DNA of 22,118 bases from Candidatus Methanocomedens sp. (GCA_009649835.1 PYCK01000237.1:1-22118); one strand, 5' to 3'. Positions 6,340 to 15,508 are shown, numbered from the stretch's first letter. Made by a program: numbers and translations. Notes: generated by a model from the letters alone, not told the origin.

Positions 6340-6825
6340 TTGGAAATGAGAAAAAGAAAATATCATCAATTTCCCCTTCATAATATTGATTTTACCCAAA
6401 AGTACAGTTTTTGGGCCGACCTTCCATATCTTGTAAAAACATTTACAGGGATGAATAACAAATCCGGGTCATTCAAATTGATTGGAAATAAAGGGGAAAC
6501 CTTGGATACAAAACGAAATATTGCCATTGATATCGCACAAGCAAATGTAGATTTCGTACCATTGACCAATCAAAACCTGGAAAATATAATGTTGGACATT
6601 GAACAGGATGGTACAATTGATTTCAGGTTTCGGATACTTTATTCACACCTGAATAAAAAATACAGCCGCATTGCCACCAGAGGCGATACATTCCTGGTCA
6701 GGAGTGAACTTGCAAACGGTATTCTAACATTGAAGGTACATTTGGCGGATGGTCCCGGGCATACAACCTGTAATGAGATTGCCGATACTATAGTAGATGA
6801 GATTGATCGGAGTAATAAAAAATAA
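6340..6825 (+). CDS. Unrecognised 161-residue protein
   Basis: I do not recognise this protein. It is soluble by composition, with a basic start (MEMRKRKYHQF), a region rich in beta-type sequence in the middle (RIATRGDTFLVRSELANGILTLKVHLADG) and a possible C-terminal helix (CNEIADTIVDEIDRS). Only one cysteine is visible, so a metal site is unlikely. A GGTGA site at 6329-6333 is six bases from the TTG at 6340, which decides the start over the in-frame ATG at 6346. It stands alone, with 281 bases before and 263 bases after. Codon use resembles the AT-richer ATPase leader region. The coding call rests on length, a good ribosome site and isolation from other genes. Confidence 0.6.
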   Translation: MEMRKRKYHQFPLHNIDFTQKYSFWADLPYLVKTFTGMNNKSGSFKLIGNKGETLDTKRNIAIDIAQANVDFVPLTNQNLENIMLDIEQDGTIDFRFRILYSHLNKKYSRIATRGDTFLVRSELANGILTLKVHLADGPGHTTCNEIADTIVDEIDRSNKK

Positions 6826-7010
6826 TCATCTATATCCATGATAGTTTGGCCACCTGCTATTGGAATAATACTCTAAAACCGAACAATTTATCTACTATAT
6901 GTTCAATGAAAGAGTTGAATTTCAGACTTACTTATCCCAGGTGATGTATTACTTTAAAAAAACAGGAATTTATGTATTGTTATATAGCAGAAATAACGAT
7001 GCTTATCCTT

Positions 7011-7020
7011 ATTAAATAAT
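7011..7020 (+). promoter_or_regulatory. Candidate TATA element of the ATP synthase operon
   Basis: ATTAAATAAT lies in an AT-rich stretch (about 6990-7055) upstream of ahaH. A start of transcription near 7040 would leave a leader of about 45-50 bases with GGTGA at 7077-7081. A second TATA-like sequence (GATATATT, 7043-7050) is also possible. The gap 6826-7088 otherwise holds nothing recognisable. Confidence 0.35.
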
Positions 7021-7088
7021 AATATTAAGGACAATTCTAAAAGATATATTAGTGGATGAATAAAACTCCTCAGAACGGTGAAAATAAT

Positions 7089-7415
7089 ATGACAAAGGCC
7101 AATATTTTATCTCAGATCAAGAAAGCCGAAGAAGATACAAGGACAATGATATCTGAGGCAAATGAAGCTAAAGCCAAAAAAGTCCTCGAAGCAAAGAACC
7201 GGTCAAGAGAATTGATCAATGAAGCTAAGAACGAGAGTGCGGTAATTGCTGATTCGAAGATTTCCCAGGCAAAAGAGGAAATAAAATCAGAAAAAGAGAA
7301 AATGTTAAAAGAAGGGATCACTGCTGCAGAATCAATAAAATCGAAGGCAAATAGCAATGTAGCAAAAGCCACAGAATATCTTGTGGAACAATTTGAGAGG
7401 AGCATGCATGCTTAA
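7089..7415 (+). CDS. ahaH: A-type ATP synthase subunit H (peripheral stalk)
   Basis: This 108-residue protein is almost entirely charged alpha-helix (alanine, glutamate and lysine rich, as in EEDTRTMISEANEAKAKK) and should form a coiled coil. In A-type ATPases, subunit H pairs with E to make the peripheral stalks that hold the catalytic head against the membrane motor. I chose ATG 7089 because GGTGA (7077-7081) is seven bases upstream; the in-frame ATG at 7056 adds 11 residues but lacks a comparable site. It is the first gene of the operon and overlaps ahaI by eight bases, so the two are probably translationally coupled. Confidence 0.88.
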   Translation: MTKANILSQIKKAEEDTRTMISEANEAKAKKVLEAKNRSRELINEAKNESAVIADSKISQAKEEIKSEKEKMLKEGITAAESIKSKANSNVAKATEYLVEQFERSMHA

Positions 7416-9366
7416 AGCCAAAAAAGTTTCAAAAGCAGTAATTATAGGCAATAAGAAATTATTGCATCCGACTGTGGACATCTTGCATTCAATACAGTGT
7501 ATCCATGTAGAAGATTTCACTGAGGACGATTCATTTCTTACTATTGGCAAACCCGGTGAAGTGGCTTCGGAAGCCTCTAATAAATTGGTCAAGCTACGAT
7601 CACTTACAAATTTTCTAGGTATAAAACCGACACATTCCGAGAAGCTTCAAAATGAAGATGCAATTTTAAATGAACTTGATGCAAAATTAGAAAAGCTGGA
7701 TTCAATTGTCAACGAATTATTAGATCGGAAAAATGTACTTGGGACTGAACTAAAGAATATAGACGATTCCATTTTCGTGCTGGAACCTCTGTCTTTACTT
7801 CCGCTGGACCTTGAGTATTATAAGGGTTATAGTTCAATCAATGCCATCATAGGTTATATCCAGGGTGAAATATCCGGAATTGAACAAGAGATCAGAAGTA
7901 TTACAACAAATTATGAACTGTTCTCATCACCCTATAACAAAAAAAATGTTATTGCCTTATTTATGCCTGTTGAGTACCAGCAGCAAGTCACTGACATTCT
8001 TGAAAAATATTACTTTAATGATATCCATGTACCTGAATTAATGGGCAATCCCGGAAATATTATGGCCGGGATGCAAAACCGGAAAGAAGACATACAACTT
8101 GAACTGACCTCACTTGAAGATGAAATTGCCGATCTTAAAGGTAAATATATGGATTTCATCCTTGCTTCAGATGAGGTATTATCGATCACCACAGAAAAAG
8201 CAGAAGCACCATTGCGTTTTGCAACATCTGAGAGTACTTTTATTATTGATTGCTGGATAACTGATGACAAGTTCCACCAGGTGGAAGATACCCTTGAGAA
8301 AAATTTCAATGGCAGTGTGATGATTTCCAAACTGGATACGGAGAAAGAAGAGATCGAATCCAGTACCATTCCCGTGGAATATGATAATCCCGGACTGGTC
8401 AAGCCTCTTGAAACGATCATGGACTTATATTCCAGACCACTCTATAAGGAGATCGACCCATCAGTTATTATTTTCTTCACATTCCCATTATTCTACGGTC
8501 TCATGCTTGGAGATATAGGATATGGTCTGGTACTCTTTACACTTGGAATGGTAGGCAGGGCAAAGATTAAGACCGGCGGTCTGAGACCACTGGCAACACT
8601 GCTTGTCTATTGCAGTATCACTACAACAATATTCGGTGTACTGTTCGCAGAAATATTCGGTTTCCACGTATTCGGGCACCATAGCATTGTGGCAGTACTG
8701 TTTGGTGAACACAGTGCCCTTGGCGGGATATTCTATAATTTCCATGCCCTGCCTATCCTTGATAGACTTGGCAAGGACGATATACCCATACTCTTAATAG
8801 TATCAGCACTTATCGGTGTTGTGCACCTGAACCTGGGATTCCTTCTTGGTTTCAGGAACGAAGCCGTCTCACACGGTATTAAGACCGCGGTGCTGGAAAA
8901 GATAAGCTGGATGGTACTGCAACTGGGAATCGCCATATTTGCTCTTGCAGCCCTGGGATATATTCCTGTTGTTGGTAAGACCGGTGGAATAGTCATATCA
9001 GTGATAGGTGTGGTGATGCTTATTGCAGGTGAAGGCGGGGCAGCCATTCTTGAACTGCCTTCAATTCTCAGTAACACCCTGTCATATACAAGGTTGGCCG
9101 CCGTGGGTCTATCTTCTGTGGGTATTGCATATGCAATAAATTATATTGTGACAAATTTGCTCTTTCCGGAAGGGGGAGTGTTTATCATACTTGGAATTAT
9201 TGTGCTGTTAATCGGACACACTGTTAACACCGTGCTTGGTGTCGTAGCACCGGGACTGCATGCCTTAAGGTTGCAGTATGTAGAATTCTTTACAAAATTC
9301 TACAATGGCGGTGGTCGTAAATTTAATCCATTCGGATATAATCGAAAATATACAGAGGTAAAATAA
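7408..9366 (+). CDS. ahaI: A-type ATP synthase subunit I (membrane stator, subunit a)
   Basis: This 652-residue protein is the ion-channel stator. Its N-terminal half (about 1-340) is cytoplasmic with helical, coiled-coil stretches; the C-terminal half has roughly seven membrane segments starting near PSVIIFFTFPLFYGLMLGD. The conserved arginine that faces the rotor carboxylate lies in LSYTRLAAVGLSSVG, and VVAPGLHALRLQYVEFFTKFYNGGG near the end is split here only as a family landmark: GLHALRLQYVEFF is typical. The start ATG 7408 follows GAGAGGAG at 7395-7402, inside ahaH. The next gene, ahaK, starts directly after its stop. Length and order match Methanosarcina. Confidence 0.95.
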   Translation: MLKAKKVSKAVIIGNKKLLHPTVDILHSIQCIHVEDFTEDDSFLTIGKPGEVASEASNKLVKLRSLTNFLGIKPTHSEKLQNEDAILNELDAKLEKLDSIVNELLDRKNVLGTELKNIDDSIFVLEPLSLLPLDLEYYKGYSSINAIIGYIQGEISGIEQEIRSITTNYELFSSPYNKKNVIALFMPVEYQQQVTDILEKYYFNDIHVPELMGNPGNIMAGMQNRKEDIQLELTSLEDEIADLKGKYMDFILASDEVLSITTEKAEAPLRFATSESTFIIDCWITDDKFHQVEDTLEKNFNGSVMISKLDTEKEEIESSTIPVEYDNPGLVKPLETIMDLYSRPLYKEIDPSVIIFFTFPLFYGLMLGDIGYGLVLFTLGMVGRAKIKTGGLRPLATLLVYCSITTTIFGVLFAEIFGFHVFGHHSIVAVLFGEHSALGGIFYNFHALPILDRLGKDDIPILLIVSALIGVVHLNLGFLLGFRNEAVSHGIKTAVLEKISWMVLQLGIAIFALAALGYIPVVGKTGGIVISVIGVVMLIAGEGGAAILELPSILSNTLSYTRLAAVGLSSVGIAYAINYIVTNLLFPEGGVFIILGIIVLLIGHTVNTVLGVVAPGLHALRLQYVEFFTKFYNGGGRKFNPFGYNRKYTEVK

Positions 9367-9627
9367 ATGGTAGATATTAGTATAGCAGACGCAACCGTAG
9401 AACAGATTCTTGCGAATCAAAAAGGACTTATAGCAATCGGCGCAGGCCTGGCAGTAGGACTGTCCGGCATTGCTTCAGGTATTGCAGAAAAGGATATCGG
9501 CGCAGCCGCTGTCGGTGCAATGGCAGAACGAGAAGAGCTATTCGGAAAGGGTCTTATCCTGACCGTTATCCCTGAGACTATTGTTATCTTTGGACTGGTT
9601 GTTGCCATATTGCTGCTCTTCCTGTAA
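9367..9627 (+). CDS. ahaK: A-type ATP synthase subunit K (c-ring rotor proteolipid)
   Basis: This 86-residue protein is a single hairpin of two membrane helices: about 21-53 (LIAIGAGLAVGLSGIASGIA onward) and 63-86 (ILTVIPETIVIFGLVVAIL). E70 in PET is the ion-binding carboxylate of helix 2. A glutamate at position 41 (GIAEKD) lies where many c subunits have a polar residue near the binding site; whether it shapes H+ or Na+ choice cannot be decided here. Many copies form the rotor ring. The ATG abuts the ahaI stop with no gap, and GAGGT is six bases upstream, a strong site fitting the need for many copies per complex. A single hairpin contrasts with the fused multi-hairpin forms of some methanogens. 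Confidence 0.95.
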   Translation: MVDISIADATVEQILANQKGLIAIGAGLAVGLSGIASGIAEKDIGAAAVGAMAEREELFGKGLILTVIPETIVIFGLVVAILLLFL

Positions 9628-9657
9628 GACTATTTACCCGTCAGCGGGAGATTGGAC

Positions 9658-10209
9658 ATGGGACTTGAAAATGTTGTAAATGACATCCTGGAACAGGCAA
9701 AAACAGAAGTAGCCGCTATTGAAGCTGAGGCACAGGATGAAGCTGCAGCAATAACCGACAAAGCAAAAAATGAAGCTGAAAAGATTTTAGCTGACAGCAA
9801 GACCGAAGTAGAGGCAAATATCCAGAGAAGACTCAAACAGGAAACATCAAGTGCGCAACTTGAGAGCAAGAGAGCTGCACTGAATGCCAAAAAGGATGTA
9901 TTGGACAGTGTTTATCAGTCGGCCAGGGAAGCTATCTCATCATTGCCACCAGACAAGAATGCATCTATGTTGAAAGCAATTCTTGATGAGCATGGAAGTG
10001 AAGGCGCCAGGGTATATTCCAATGCAAGGGATGCAAAGGTGGTCAGTGAATTGACAGACCTTACATTTATGGGTGAGATTGACTGTATTGGCGGACTGAT
10101 CATCGAGAATGATGACGGTTCAGTACGACTGGACTACACTTTCGACAGGATCCTGGATGATGTGTCTGAACAAACACTAAAACCTGTATCAGACATACTC
10201 TTCGGATGA
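9658..10209 (+). CDS. ahaE: A-type ATP synthase subunit E (peripheral stalk)
   Basis: This 183-residue protein has a long charged N-terminal helix (about 1-85, with repeated alanine/glutamate/lysine heptads) that should pair with subunit H, and a globular C-terminal domain (about 90-183, including YSNARDAKVVSEL and GGLIIENDDGSVRLDYTFD) that binds the catalytic head. GGLI-x-x-NDDGSVRLDYT is characteristic of A/V-type E subunits. The ATG at 9658 has GGGAG at 9646-9650 seven bases upstream; the TTG at 9652 is too close to that site. The gap to ahaC is nine bases. Confidence 0.92.
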   Translation: MGLENVVNDILEQAKTEVAAIEAEAQDEAAAITDKAKNEAEKILADSKTEVEANIQRRLKQETSSAQLESKRAALNAKKDVLDSVYQSAREAISSLPPDKNASMLKAILDEHGSEGARVYSNARDAKVVSELTDLTFMGEIDCIGGLIIENDDGSVRLDYTFDRILDDVSEQTLKPVSDILFG

Positions 10210-10218
10210 GGTATTAAG

Positions 10219-11253
10219 ATGTTCTTTAATCGCCGGGGCAGTAAAAAGTATGCATACATTACGGCCCGGGTCAGGGCTATGAAGAGTAAGCTGATCCAAA
10301 GGGAAGTTTTTCCAAAGATGATGAACATGGACCTTGCTGAGATCACACGTTTTATCGGTGAGTCGGAATATAAACAGGATGTGGATGAACTTGCCCAGAA
10401 ATACAGCGGCATAGACCTTGTAGAGCATGCCCTCAATCAGAATCTTGCCAGGACATACAGGAAATTGTTACGTGTTTCCCAGGATGAGCCGCACTATCTG
10501 ATCACAGAATACCTGAGGTACTGGGATATTTGGAATATCAAGACCATCCTGAGGGGAAAATATTACGGAGCTCCTCTTGAAGAGATACAGGAGGCTGTGG
10601 TGGCAGCAGGACAACTGGGATATCGTCAACTTGTCTCAATTGCCAGCATGGAATCAATTGATGATATTAAGGTTGCTCTTGAAAATACCCCATATCATTC
10701 TGCCATTTCCGATTACCAGGGCGGAATGCTGTCAACTGTAGAGAACAATCTGGATAAGTTATATTATTCCAGAATACTTTCTTCAATGGACAAATCCAAG
10801 GGTGAAAAGTTAAGCCTGAAATTCATCAGGACCGAAATTGACCTTAAAAACCTTAAGACTCTTTTCAGGACTAAAAAGGCAGACCTTCCCAGGGATGAGA
10901 TAATGGAACTGTTAATACCTGGCGGAGCTGAACTGAAAGATGGAGATCTACGTCGTCTGGTCTCTCTTTCATGGCCGGATTTCATTAAAAGCCAGGAAGA
11001 TTATTCATATTGGTCTGCGCTTTCAGAAGTGATCAGTGAAGATATGCCCTCCCTTATGGATGTGGAAGCAGAACTGGATAAATATGCAATGAAATATTCA
11101 TCAAAAGTATCGCACTATTATCCACTATCCATTTTACCTATTTTTGATTATATAGTCAGAAAGAATAATGAAATAAACAATCTTAGAACGATAGCCAGAG
11201 GCAAAGAATCTGCATTGTCTGATGATATCATAAAGAAACACCTGGTGATGTGA
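10219..11253 (+). CDS. ahaC: A-type ATP synthase subunit C (rotor connector)
   Basis: This 344-residue soluble, helix-rich protein matches subunit C (V-type d), the funnel that connects the central stalk to the c ring. Typical features are the early YAYITARVRAMKSKL stretch, YLRYWDIWNIKTILRGKYY, and IRTEIDLKNLKTLFR. Length fits the family (about 340-360). GAGGT at 10208-10212 overlaps the ahaE stop and lies six bases from the ATG. The stop TGA is one base before the ahaF ATG, so the genes are tightly coupled. Confidence 0.93.
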   Translation: MFFNRRGSKKYAYITARVRAMKSKLIQREVFPKMMNMDLAEITRFIGESEYKQDVDELAQKYSGIDLVEHALNQNLARTYRKLLRVSQDEPHYLITEYLRYWDIWNIKTILRGKYYGAPLEEIQEAVVAAGQLGYRQLVSIASMESIDDIKVALENTPYHSAISDYQGGMLSTVENNLDKLYYSRILSSMDKSKGEKLSLKFIRTEIDLKNLKTLFRTKKADLPRDEIMELLIPGGAELKDGDLRRLVSLSWPDFIKSQEDYSYWSALSEVISEDMPSLMDVEAELDKYAMKYSSKVSHYYPLSILPIFDYIVRKNNEINNLRTIARGKESALSDDIIKKHLVM

Positions 11254-11254
11254 T

Positions 11255-11557
11255 ATGGAGATAGCAGTAATTGGAAGCAGTGAATTTACTCTTGGCTTCA
11301 GACTTGCCGGTATAAGGAATATCCATGAAACAAACAAAAAGGATGATCTTATACCTATTATTCAGAATGTACTTAACGACAGGGAAATAGGAGTATTGGT
11401 TATCCACAACGATGATCTGGCCAGTTTACCTGAGAATTTCCAGAATATGCTGGATGAACTGGTTACGCCCACGACAATTGCACTGGGCGGTGCAGGTGAA
11501 AGTTCAAATTTAAGAGATAAAATAAAACAAGCAGTAGGTGTTGATCTGTGGAAATGA
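11255..11557 (+). CDS. ahaF: A-type ATP synthase subunit F (central stalk)
   Basis: This 100-residue protein matches subunit F, the small Rossmann-like regulatory part of the central stalk, by MEIAVIGSSEFTLGFRLAGI at the start and IGVLVIHNDDLASLPENF in the middle. In A/V-type enzymes F contacts D and the catalytic B interface and influences activity. The GGTGA at 11244-11248 lies within the end of ahaC, and the ATG follows the ahaC stop after one base. It overlaps ahaA by ten bases if the GTG start of ahaA is used. Confidence 0.93.
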   Translation: MEIAVIGSSEFTLGFRLAGIRNIHETNKKDDLIPIIQNVLNDREIGVLVIHNDDLASLPENFQNMLDELVTPTTIALGGAGESSNLRDKIKQAVGVDLWK

Positions 11558-13329
11558 AAGGAGAGATTTATAGAATATCAGGACCAGTGGTCACAATCCA
11601 GGGCATCAATACCCGGATGTATGATGTGGTCAAAATAGGACATGAACGTCTGATGGGAGAGGTTATCGGAATCGAGGGGGATCGGTCCATTGTCCAGGTC
11701 TATGAAGAGACGGCAGGCATCAGGCCCGGAGAACCTGTAGAGAATACGGGTATGCCACTTTCCGTTCAACTTGGACCTGGCCTTCTTGAGAGTATATATG
11801 ATGGGATACAGCGTCCTTTGCCCCTTCTTAGGGACAAGATGGGGGACTTTATCGAGAGGGGAGTTATGGCAGATGGCCTGGATCAGGAGAAACTCTGGGA
11901 ATTTAAATCTACTGCCAAAGCAGGAGATGCAATTTCCGGCGGCGATGTGATCGGGACCGTCCAGGAGACCATTAATGTGGAACACCGTATAATGGTCCCG
12001 CCCAATGTATCAGGTACTATTGATGAGATCAAGGACGGGAAGTTTAAAGTGGTTGATACGATTTGCACATTGACCAACGGTACCGAACTTCAGATGATGC
12101 AGAAATGGCCTGTCAGGATGCCCAGGCCGGTAAGCAAGAAACTAACGCCGGATACCCCGCTTGTCACGGGTCAGCGAATTCTGGACGGCTTGTTCCCTGT
12201 GGCCAAAGGCGGTACAGCAGCTATCCCGGGTCCATTCGGTAGCGGTAAGACCGTTACCCAGCAGCAGCTTGCAAAATGGAGCGATACAGAGATCGTGGTC
12301 TATATCGGCTGTGGTGAAAGAGGTAACGAGATGGCTGATGTGCTTACCGAGTTCCCTGAACTGGAAGACCCGAAGACCGGCCGTCCCCTGATGGAGCGGA
12401 CCGTGCTTATCGCCAATACCAGTAATATGCCAGTGGCAGCCAGGGAAGCCAGTGTATATACAGGCATCACTATTGCCGAATATTACAGGGACATGGGATA
12501 TGATGTATCACTGATGGCTGATAGTACCAGCAGGTGGGCAGAAGCCATGCGGGAGATCTCATCCAGGCTGGAAGAAATGCCTGGTGAGGAAGGGTATCCT
12601 GCATACCTGTCAGCTCGGTTGAGTGAGTTCTACGAACGGGCAGGCAGGGTGGAATCCCTTGCAGGGCTTAACGGTTCCATTACTATCATTGGCGCGGTCT
12701 CACCACCGGGTGGTGACTTCTCAGAACCGGTCACGCAGAATACGCTGCGTATTGTCAAGGTGTTCTGGGCACTGGATGCAAAGCTGGCCCAGAGAAGGCA
12801 TTTCCCGTCTATTAACTGGCTGAGCAGTTACAGTCTGTACACTAAGGGACTGGCTGACTGGTATAATGATAATGTATCCCCTGAATGGGTCAAACTAAGG
12901 GATAATGCCATGGACATGCTCCAGCAGGAAGCAGAATTACAGGAGATCGTACAACTGGTTGGTTCGGATGCACTGCCTCCTGACCAGCAATTGACTCTGG
13001 AGATCACAAGGATGATCAGGGAGATATTCTTACAGCAGAATGCTTTCCACCCCGTTGATACCTTTTGTCCCATGGACAGGCAGTACAAGCTCCTTGAGAC
13101 TATCCAGAAATTTGCAGATAAGGCAAATGCGGCACTTGAATCCGGTGTTACGATGCAGGACATTGTCAAACTGGAATCCAAGGATGAACTTGGAAAGGTA
13201 AGGTTTGATGAAGATTTCGAAGGTGCGCTTAAAAAGGTCATAGACAAGATGGAAGATGAGTTCGATTCCCTGAAGAGCGAAGACTATGCCGCCACAGCAA
13301 CTGCCAAGGAGGCTGAGCAAATTGACTAA
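11548..13329 (+). CDS. ahaA: A-type ATP synthase catalytic subunit A
   Basis: This 593-residue protein is the catalytic subunit that makes or hydrolyses ATP. The Walker A motif GPFGSGKT is at residues 228-235, the GERGNE motif at 256-261 includes the catalytic glutamate, and SLMADSTSRWAEA near 321-333 is the Walker B region. The extra non-homologous region between about 120 and 190 that sets A subunits apart from B is present. I kept GTG 11548 because GGTG at 11537-11540 is seven bases upstream and the resulting MEMKGEIYR fits the Methanosarcina N terminus; ATG 11554 is the alternative and would give a four-base ATGA overlap with ahaF. Every catalytic landmark is intact. Confidence 0.97.
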   Translation: MEMKGEIYRISGPVVTIQGINTRMYDVVKIGHERLMGEVIGIEGDRSIVQVYEETAGIRPGEPVENTGMPLSVQLGPGLLESIYDGIQRPLPLLRDKMGDFIERGVMADGLDQEKLWEFKSTAKAGDAISGGDVIGTVQETINVEHRIMVPPNVSGTIDEIKDGKFKVVDTICTLTNGTELQMMQKWPVRMPRPVSKKLTPDTPLVTGQRILDGLFPVAKGGTAAIPGPFGSGKTVTQQQLAKWSDTEIVVYIGCGERGNEMADVLTEFPELEDPKTGRPLMERTVLIANTSNMPVAAREASVYTGITIAEYYRDMGYDVSLMADSTSRWAEAMREISSRLEEMPGEEGYPAYLSARLSEFYERAGRVESLAGLNGSITIIGAVSPPGGDFSEPVTQNTLRIVKVFWALDAKLAQRRHFPSINWLSSYSLYTKGLADWYNDNVSPEWVKLRDNAMDMLQQEAELQEIVQLVGSDALPPDQQLTLEITRMIREIFLQQNAFHPVDTFCPMDRQYKLLETIQKFADKANAALESGVTMQDIVKLESKDELGKVRFDEDFEGALKKVIDKMEDEFDSLKSEDYAATATAKEAEQID

Positions 13330-14698
13330 GGAATACAAGACCATCACAGAGATCTCAGGACCGCTTATTTTCCTGGAAAAGACCGAACCTGTAAGTTATG
13401 GTGAACTGGTAAATATCAACCTGCCCGACGGTTCTACTAAGAGGGGACAGGTACTGGATACTTCACATGATAAAGTTGTCGTGCAGGTTTTCGAGGGTAC
13501 AGGCGGCCTGAACAGGGAAAGCGGTGTCAGGTTCACAGGGGAGACTATTAAACTGGCTGTGTCATCTGATATGTTAGGCAGGATACTTTCAGGAAGTGGC
13601 GACCCTCTGGACGGCGGACCACGTATCATTCCCGAAGACAGGCTGGACATCAACGGTGCAGCTATTAATCCTTATTCCAGGTTACCTCCTGAGGATTTCA
13701 TCCAGACAGGTATCAGTACTATTGACGGTACAAATACACTGGTAAGGGGACAAAAGCTACCTATTTTCTCAGGTTCAGGTCTGCCCCATAATGAGATTGC
13801 CCTGCAGATCGCAAGACAGGCTAAAGTGCCAGGCAGTGAAGAGGACTTTGCTGTGGTGTTTGCGGCAATGGGTATCACCAATGAGGAAGCCCAGTATTTC
13901 ATGGCAGATTTTGAGAGGACAGGTGCCCTTGAGCGGGCAGTGGTGTTCCTGAACCTGGCAAACGACCCGGCTGTGGAGAGGTTGATCACTCCGAGGATGG
14001 CACTTACAGCAGCCGAATACCTGGCATACGAACATGATATGCATGTGCTGGTAATACTGACCGATATCACCAACTATTGTGAAGCACTCAGACAGATGGG
14101 GGCAGCCAGGGAAGAAGTACCTGGCAGGCGTGGTTATCCCGGTTACATGTATACCGACCTTGCCAGTTTGTATGAAAGGGCAGGCGTGGTAAAGGGCAGG
14201 AAGGGATCAGTGACACAGTTCAGTATCCTGAGCATGCCCGGTGATGATATCACACACCCGATTCCTGACCTTAGCGGGTATATTACTGAAGGGCAGATTG
14301 TCATTTCAAGGGAACTTCATATGAAGGGCATATATCCACCTGTCAATGTGCTGCCGTCACTGAGCAGGCTGATGAACAGCGGTATCGGCGAAGGTCACAC
14401 CAGGGACGATCATAAGGCAGTATCTGACCAGATGTATGCGGCTTATGCCGAAGGTAAGGACCTGCGCGGCCTGGTGGCCATTGTGGGCAAGGATGCACTC
14501 TCAGACAGGGATAAGAAACTGCTGGAATTTGCTGATATGTTCGAGGACAGGTTTGTCAGGCAGGGTCTGGAGGAGGACAGGGATATCGAGACCACACTCA
14601 CTATCGGATGGGAAATGCTTGCAGAACTCCCTGAGTCGATGCTGACCAGGATCGATAACAAGTTCATTGAGAAATACCATCCGGCCCATAAGAAATAG
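13322..14698 (+). CDS. ahaB: A-type ATP synthase regulatory subunit B
   Basis: This 458-residue subunit alternates with A in the head and binds nucleotide without catalysis. It has the B-type sequence GQKLPIFSGSGLPHNEIA in place of a Walker A loop, plus LNLANDPAVERLITPRMALTAAE shortened here to its landmark NDPAVERL, and TDLASLYERAGV. The start is TTG at 13322: AGGAGG at 13307-13312 is nine bases upstream, and MTKEYKTITEISGPL matches the family N terminus. An in-frame ATG at 13286 would overlap ahaA by more than 40 bases and adds non-family residues. With the TTG start the overlap with ahaA is eight bases. Confidence 0.96.
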   Translation: MTKEYKTITEISGPLIFLEKTEPVSYGELVNINLPDGSTKRGQVLDTSHDKVVVQVFEGTGGLNRESGVRFTGETIKLAVSSDMLGRILSGSGDPLDGGPRIIPEDRLDINGAAINPYSRLPPEDFIQTGISTIDGTNTLVRGQKLPIFSGSGLPHNEIALQIARQAKVPGSEEDFAVVFAAMGITNEEAQYFMADFERTGALERAVVFLNLANDPAVERLITPRMALTAAEYLAYEHDMHVLVILTDITNYCEALRQMGAAREEVPGRRGYPGYMYTDLASLYERAGVVKGRKGSVTQFSILSMPGDDITHPIPDLSGYITEGQIVISRELHMKGIYPPVNVLPSLSRLMNSGIGEGHTRDDHKAVSDQMYAAYAEGKDLRGLVAIVGKDALSDRDKKLLEFADMFEDRFVRQGLEEDRDIETTLTIGWEMLAELPESMLTRIDNKFIEKYHPAHKK

Positions 14699-14723
14699 AG
14701 CTGGATATTTGGAGGATTAGACT

Positions 14724-15341
14724 TTGGCTATACAGGATGTTAAACCCACACGTTCAGAACTTATCGAGCTGAAAAAGAAGATCAAGCTCTCTGAGGGGGG
14801 ACATAAACTGCTCAAGATGAAACGTGATGGGTTGATTCTGGAATTCTTTGAGATCCTGGAGAAAGCTAAGAGCATCAGGGCCGAGCTTGACGTCCAGTTC
14901 AATGTATCAATGGAAAAGGTCAATATTGCCAAGTCAGTGGAAGGTACTGTGACAGTCAAATCCACTGCTTTTTCTTTTAAGGACACACCGTCCCTGGAAG
15001 TCCAGAGCAAGAACGTAATGGGCGTGGTTGTGCCTAAGATCGAGTCAAGCAGTGTCAGGAAGCATATCAATGACCGTGGATATGGTATCATCGGCACCAG
15101 CAGTAGAATCGATGAGGCAGTTGATGCCTACGAGGTGCTGGTTGAAAAGATCATCCTGGCAGCTGAGATCGAGACCACTATCAAGAAACTGCTGGATGAG
15201 ATCGAGAAGACCAAGCGCAGGGTCAATGCACTTGAGTTCAAGGTCATTCCTGAATTAACTGAAGCAAGGGATTTTATCATGCTCAGGCTGGATGAGATGG
15301 AGAGGGAGAACACCTTCAGGCTCAAACGTATCAAAGGATAG
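14724..15341 (+). CDS. ahaD: A-type ATP synthase subunit D (central stalk shaft)
   Basis: This 205-residue protein matches subunit D, the coiled-coil shaft that turns inside the A3B3 head. It shows the family N terminus (VKPTRSELIELKKKIKLSE, GHKLLKMKRDGLI) and the C-terminal helix (EIEKTKRRVNALEFKVIPEL, MLRLDEMERENTFRLKRIKG as separate stretches). Both end helices would form an antiparallel coiled coil. GGAGG at 14711-14715 is eight bases from the TTG at 14724, which decides the start; no ATG is available near it. The gap after ahaB is 25 bases. Confidence 0.95.
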   Translation: MAIQDVKPTRSELIELKKKIKLSEGGHKLLKMKRDGLILEFFEILEKAKSIRAELDVQFNVSMEKVNIAKSVEGTVTVKSTAFSFKDTPSLEVQSKNVMGVVVPKIESSSVRKHINDRGYGIIGTSSRIDEAVDAYEVLVEKIILAAEIETTIKKLLDEIEKTKRRVNALEFKVIPELTEARDFIMLRLDEMERENTFRLKRIKG

Positions 15342-15370
15342 ATATACTGTGCGACATATCAGGCATTAGG

Positions 15371-15508
15371 ATGTCGTTAACGGATAAGTTGATTGAGAAG
15401 TTGAACAAGCCTGAAACAAAGGCTTTTATTCTTCGTTATTTTTGGATCATCTCACTGATGATGCTGGTGCTGGGGTATCTTATAATGGCTTATATTCTAT
15501 TTTATTAG
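15371..15508 (+). CDS. ahaG: Small membrane protein at the end of the ATP synthase operon (AhaG)
   Basis: This 45-residue ORF starts MSLTDKLIEKLNKPETKAF and continues with one strongly hydrophobic segment (about 19-45: ILRYFWIISLMMLVLGYLIM onward), so it should be a single-pass membrane protein. It lies 29 bases after ahaD on the same strand, where Methanosarcina operons carry the tiny gene ahaG. Its role in the complex is not settled; an assembly or stabilising function is possible. The Shine-Dalgarno match is weak (AGG at 15368-15370 is too close, and AGG at 15360-15362 is more distant). Its shortness means automated callers would miss it. Confidence 0.75.
   Translation: MSLTDKLIEKLNKPETKAFILRYFWIISLMMLVLGYLIMAYILFY

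Noticed and set aside
12161..12391. Plus-strand alternative frames within the ahaA gene
   Set aside because: They overlap a highly conserved catalytic subunit in the wrong frame and have no start signals.
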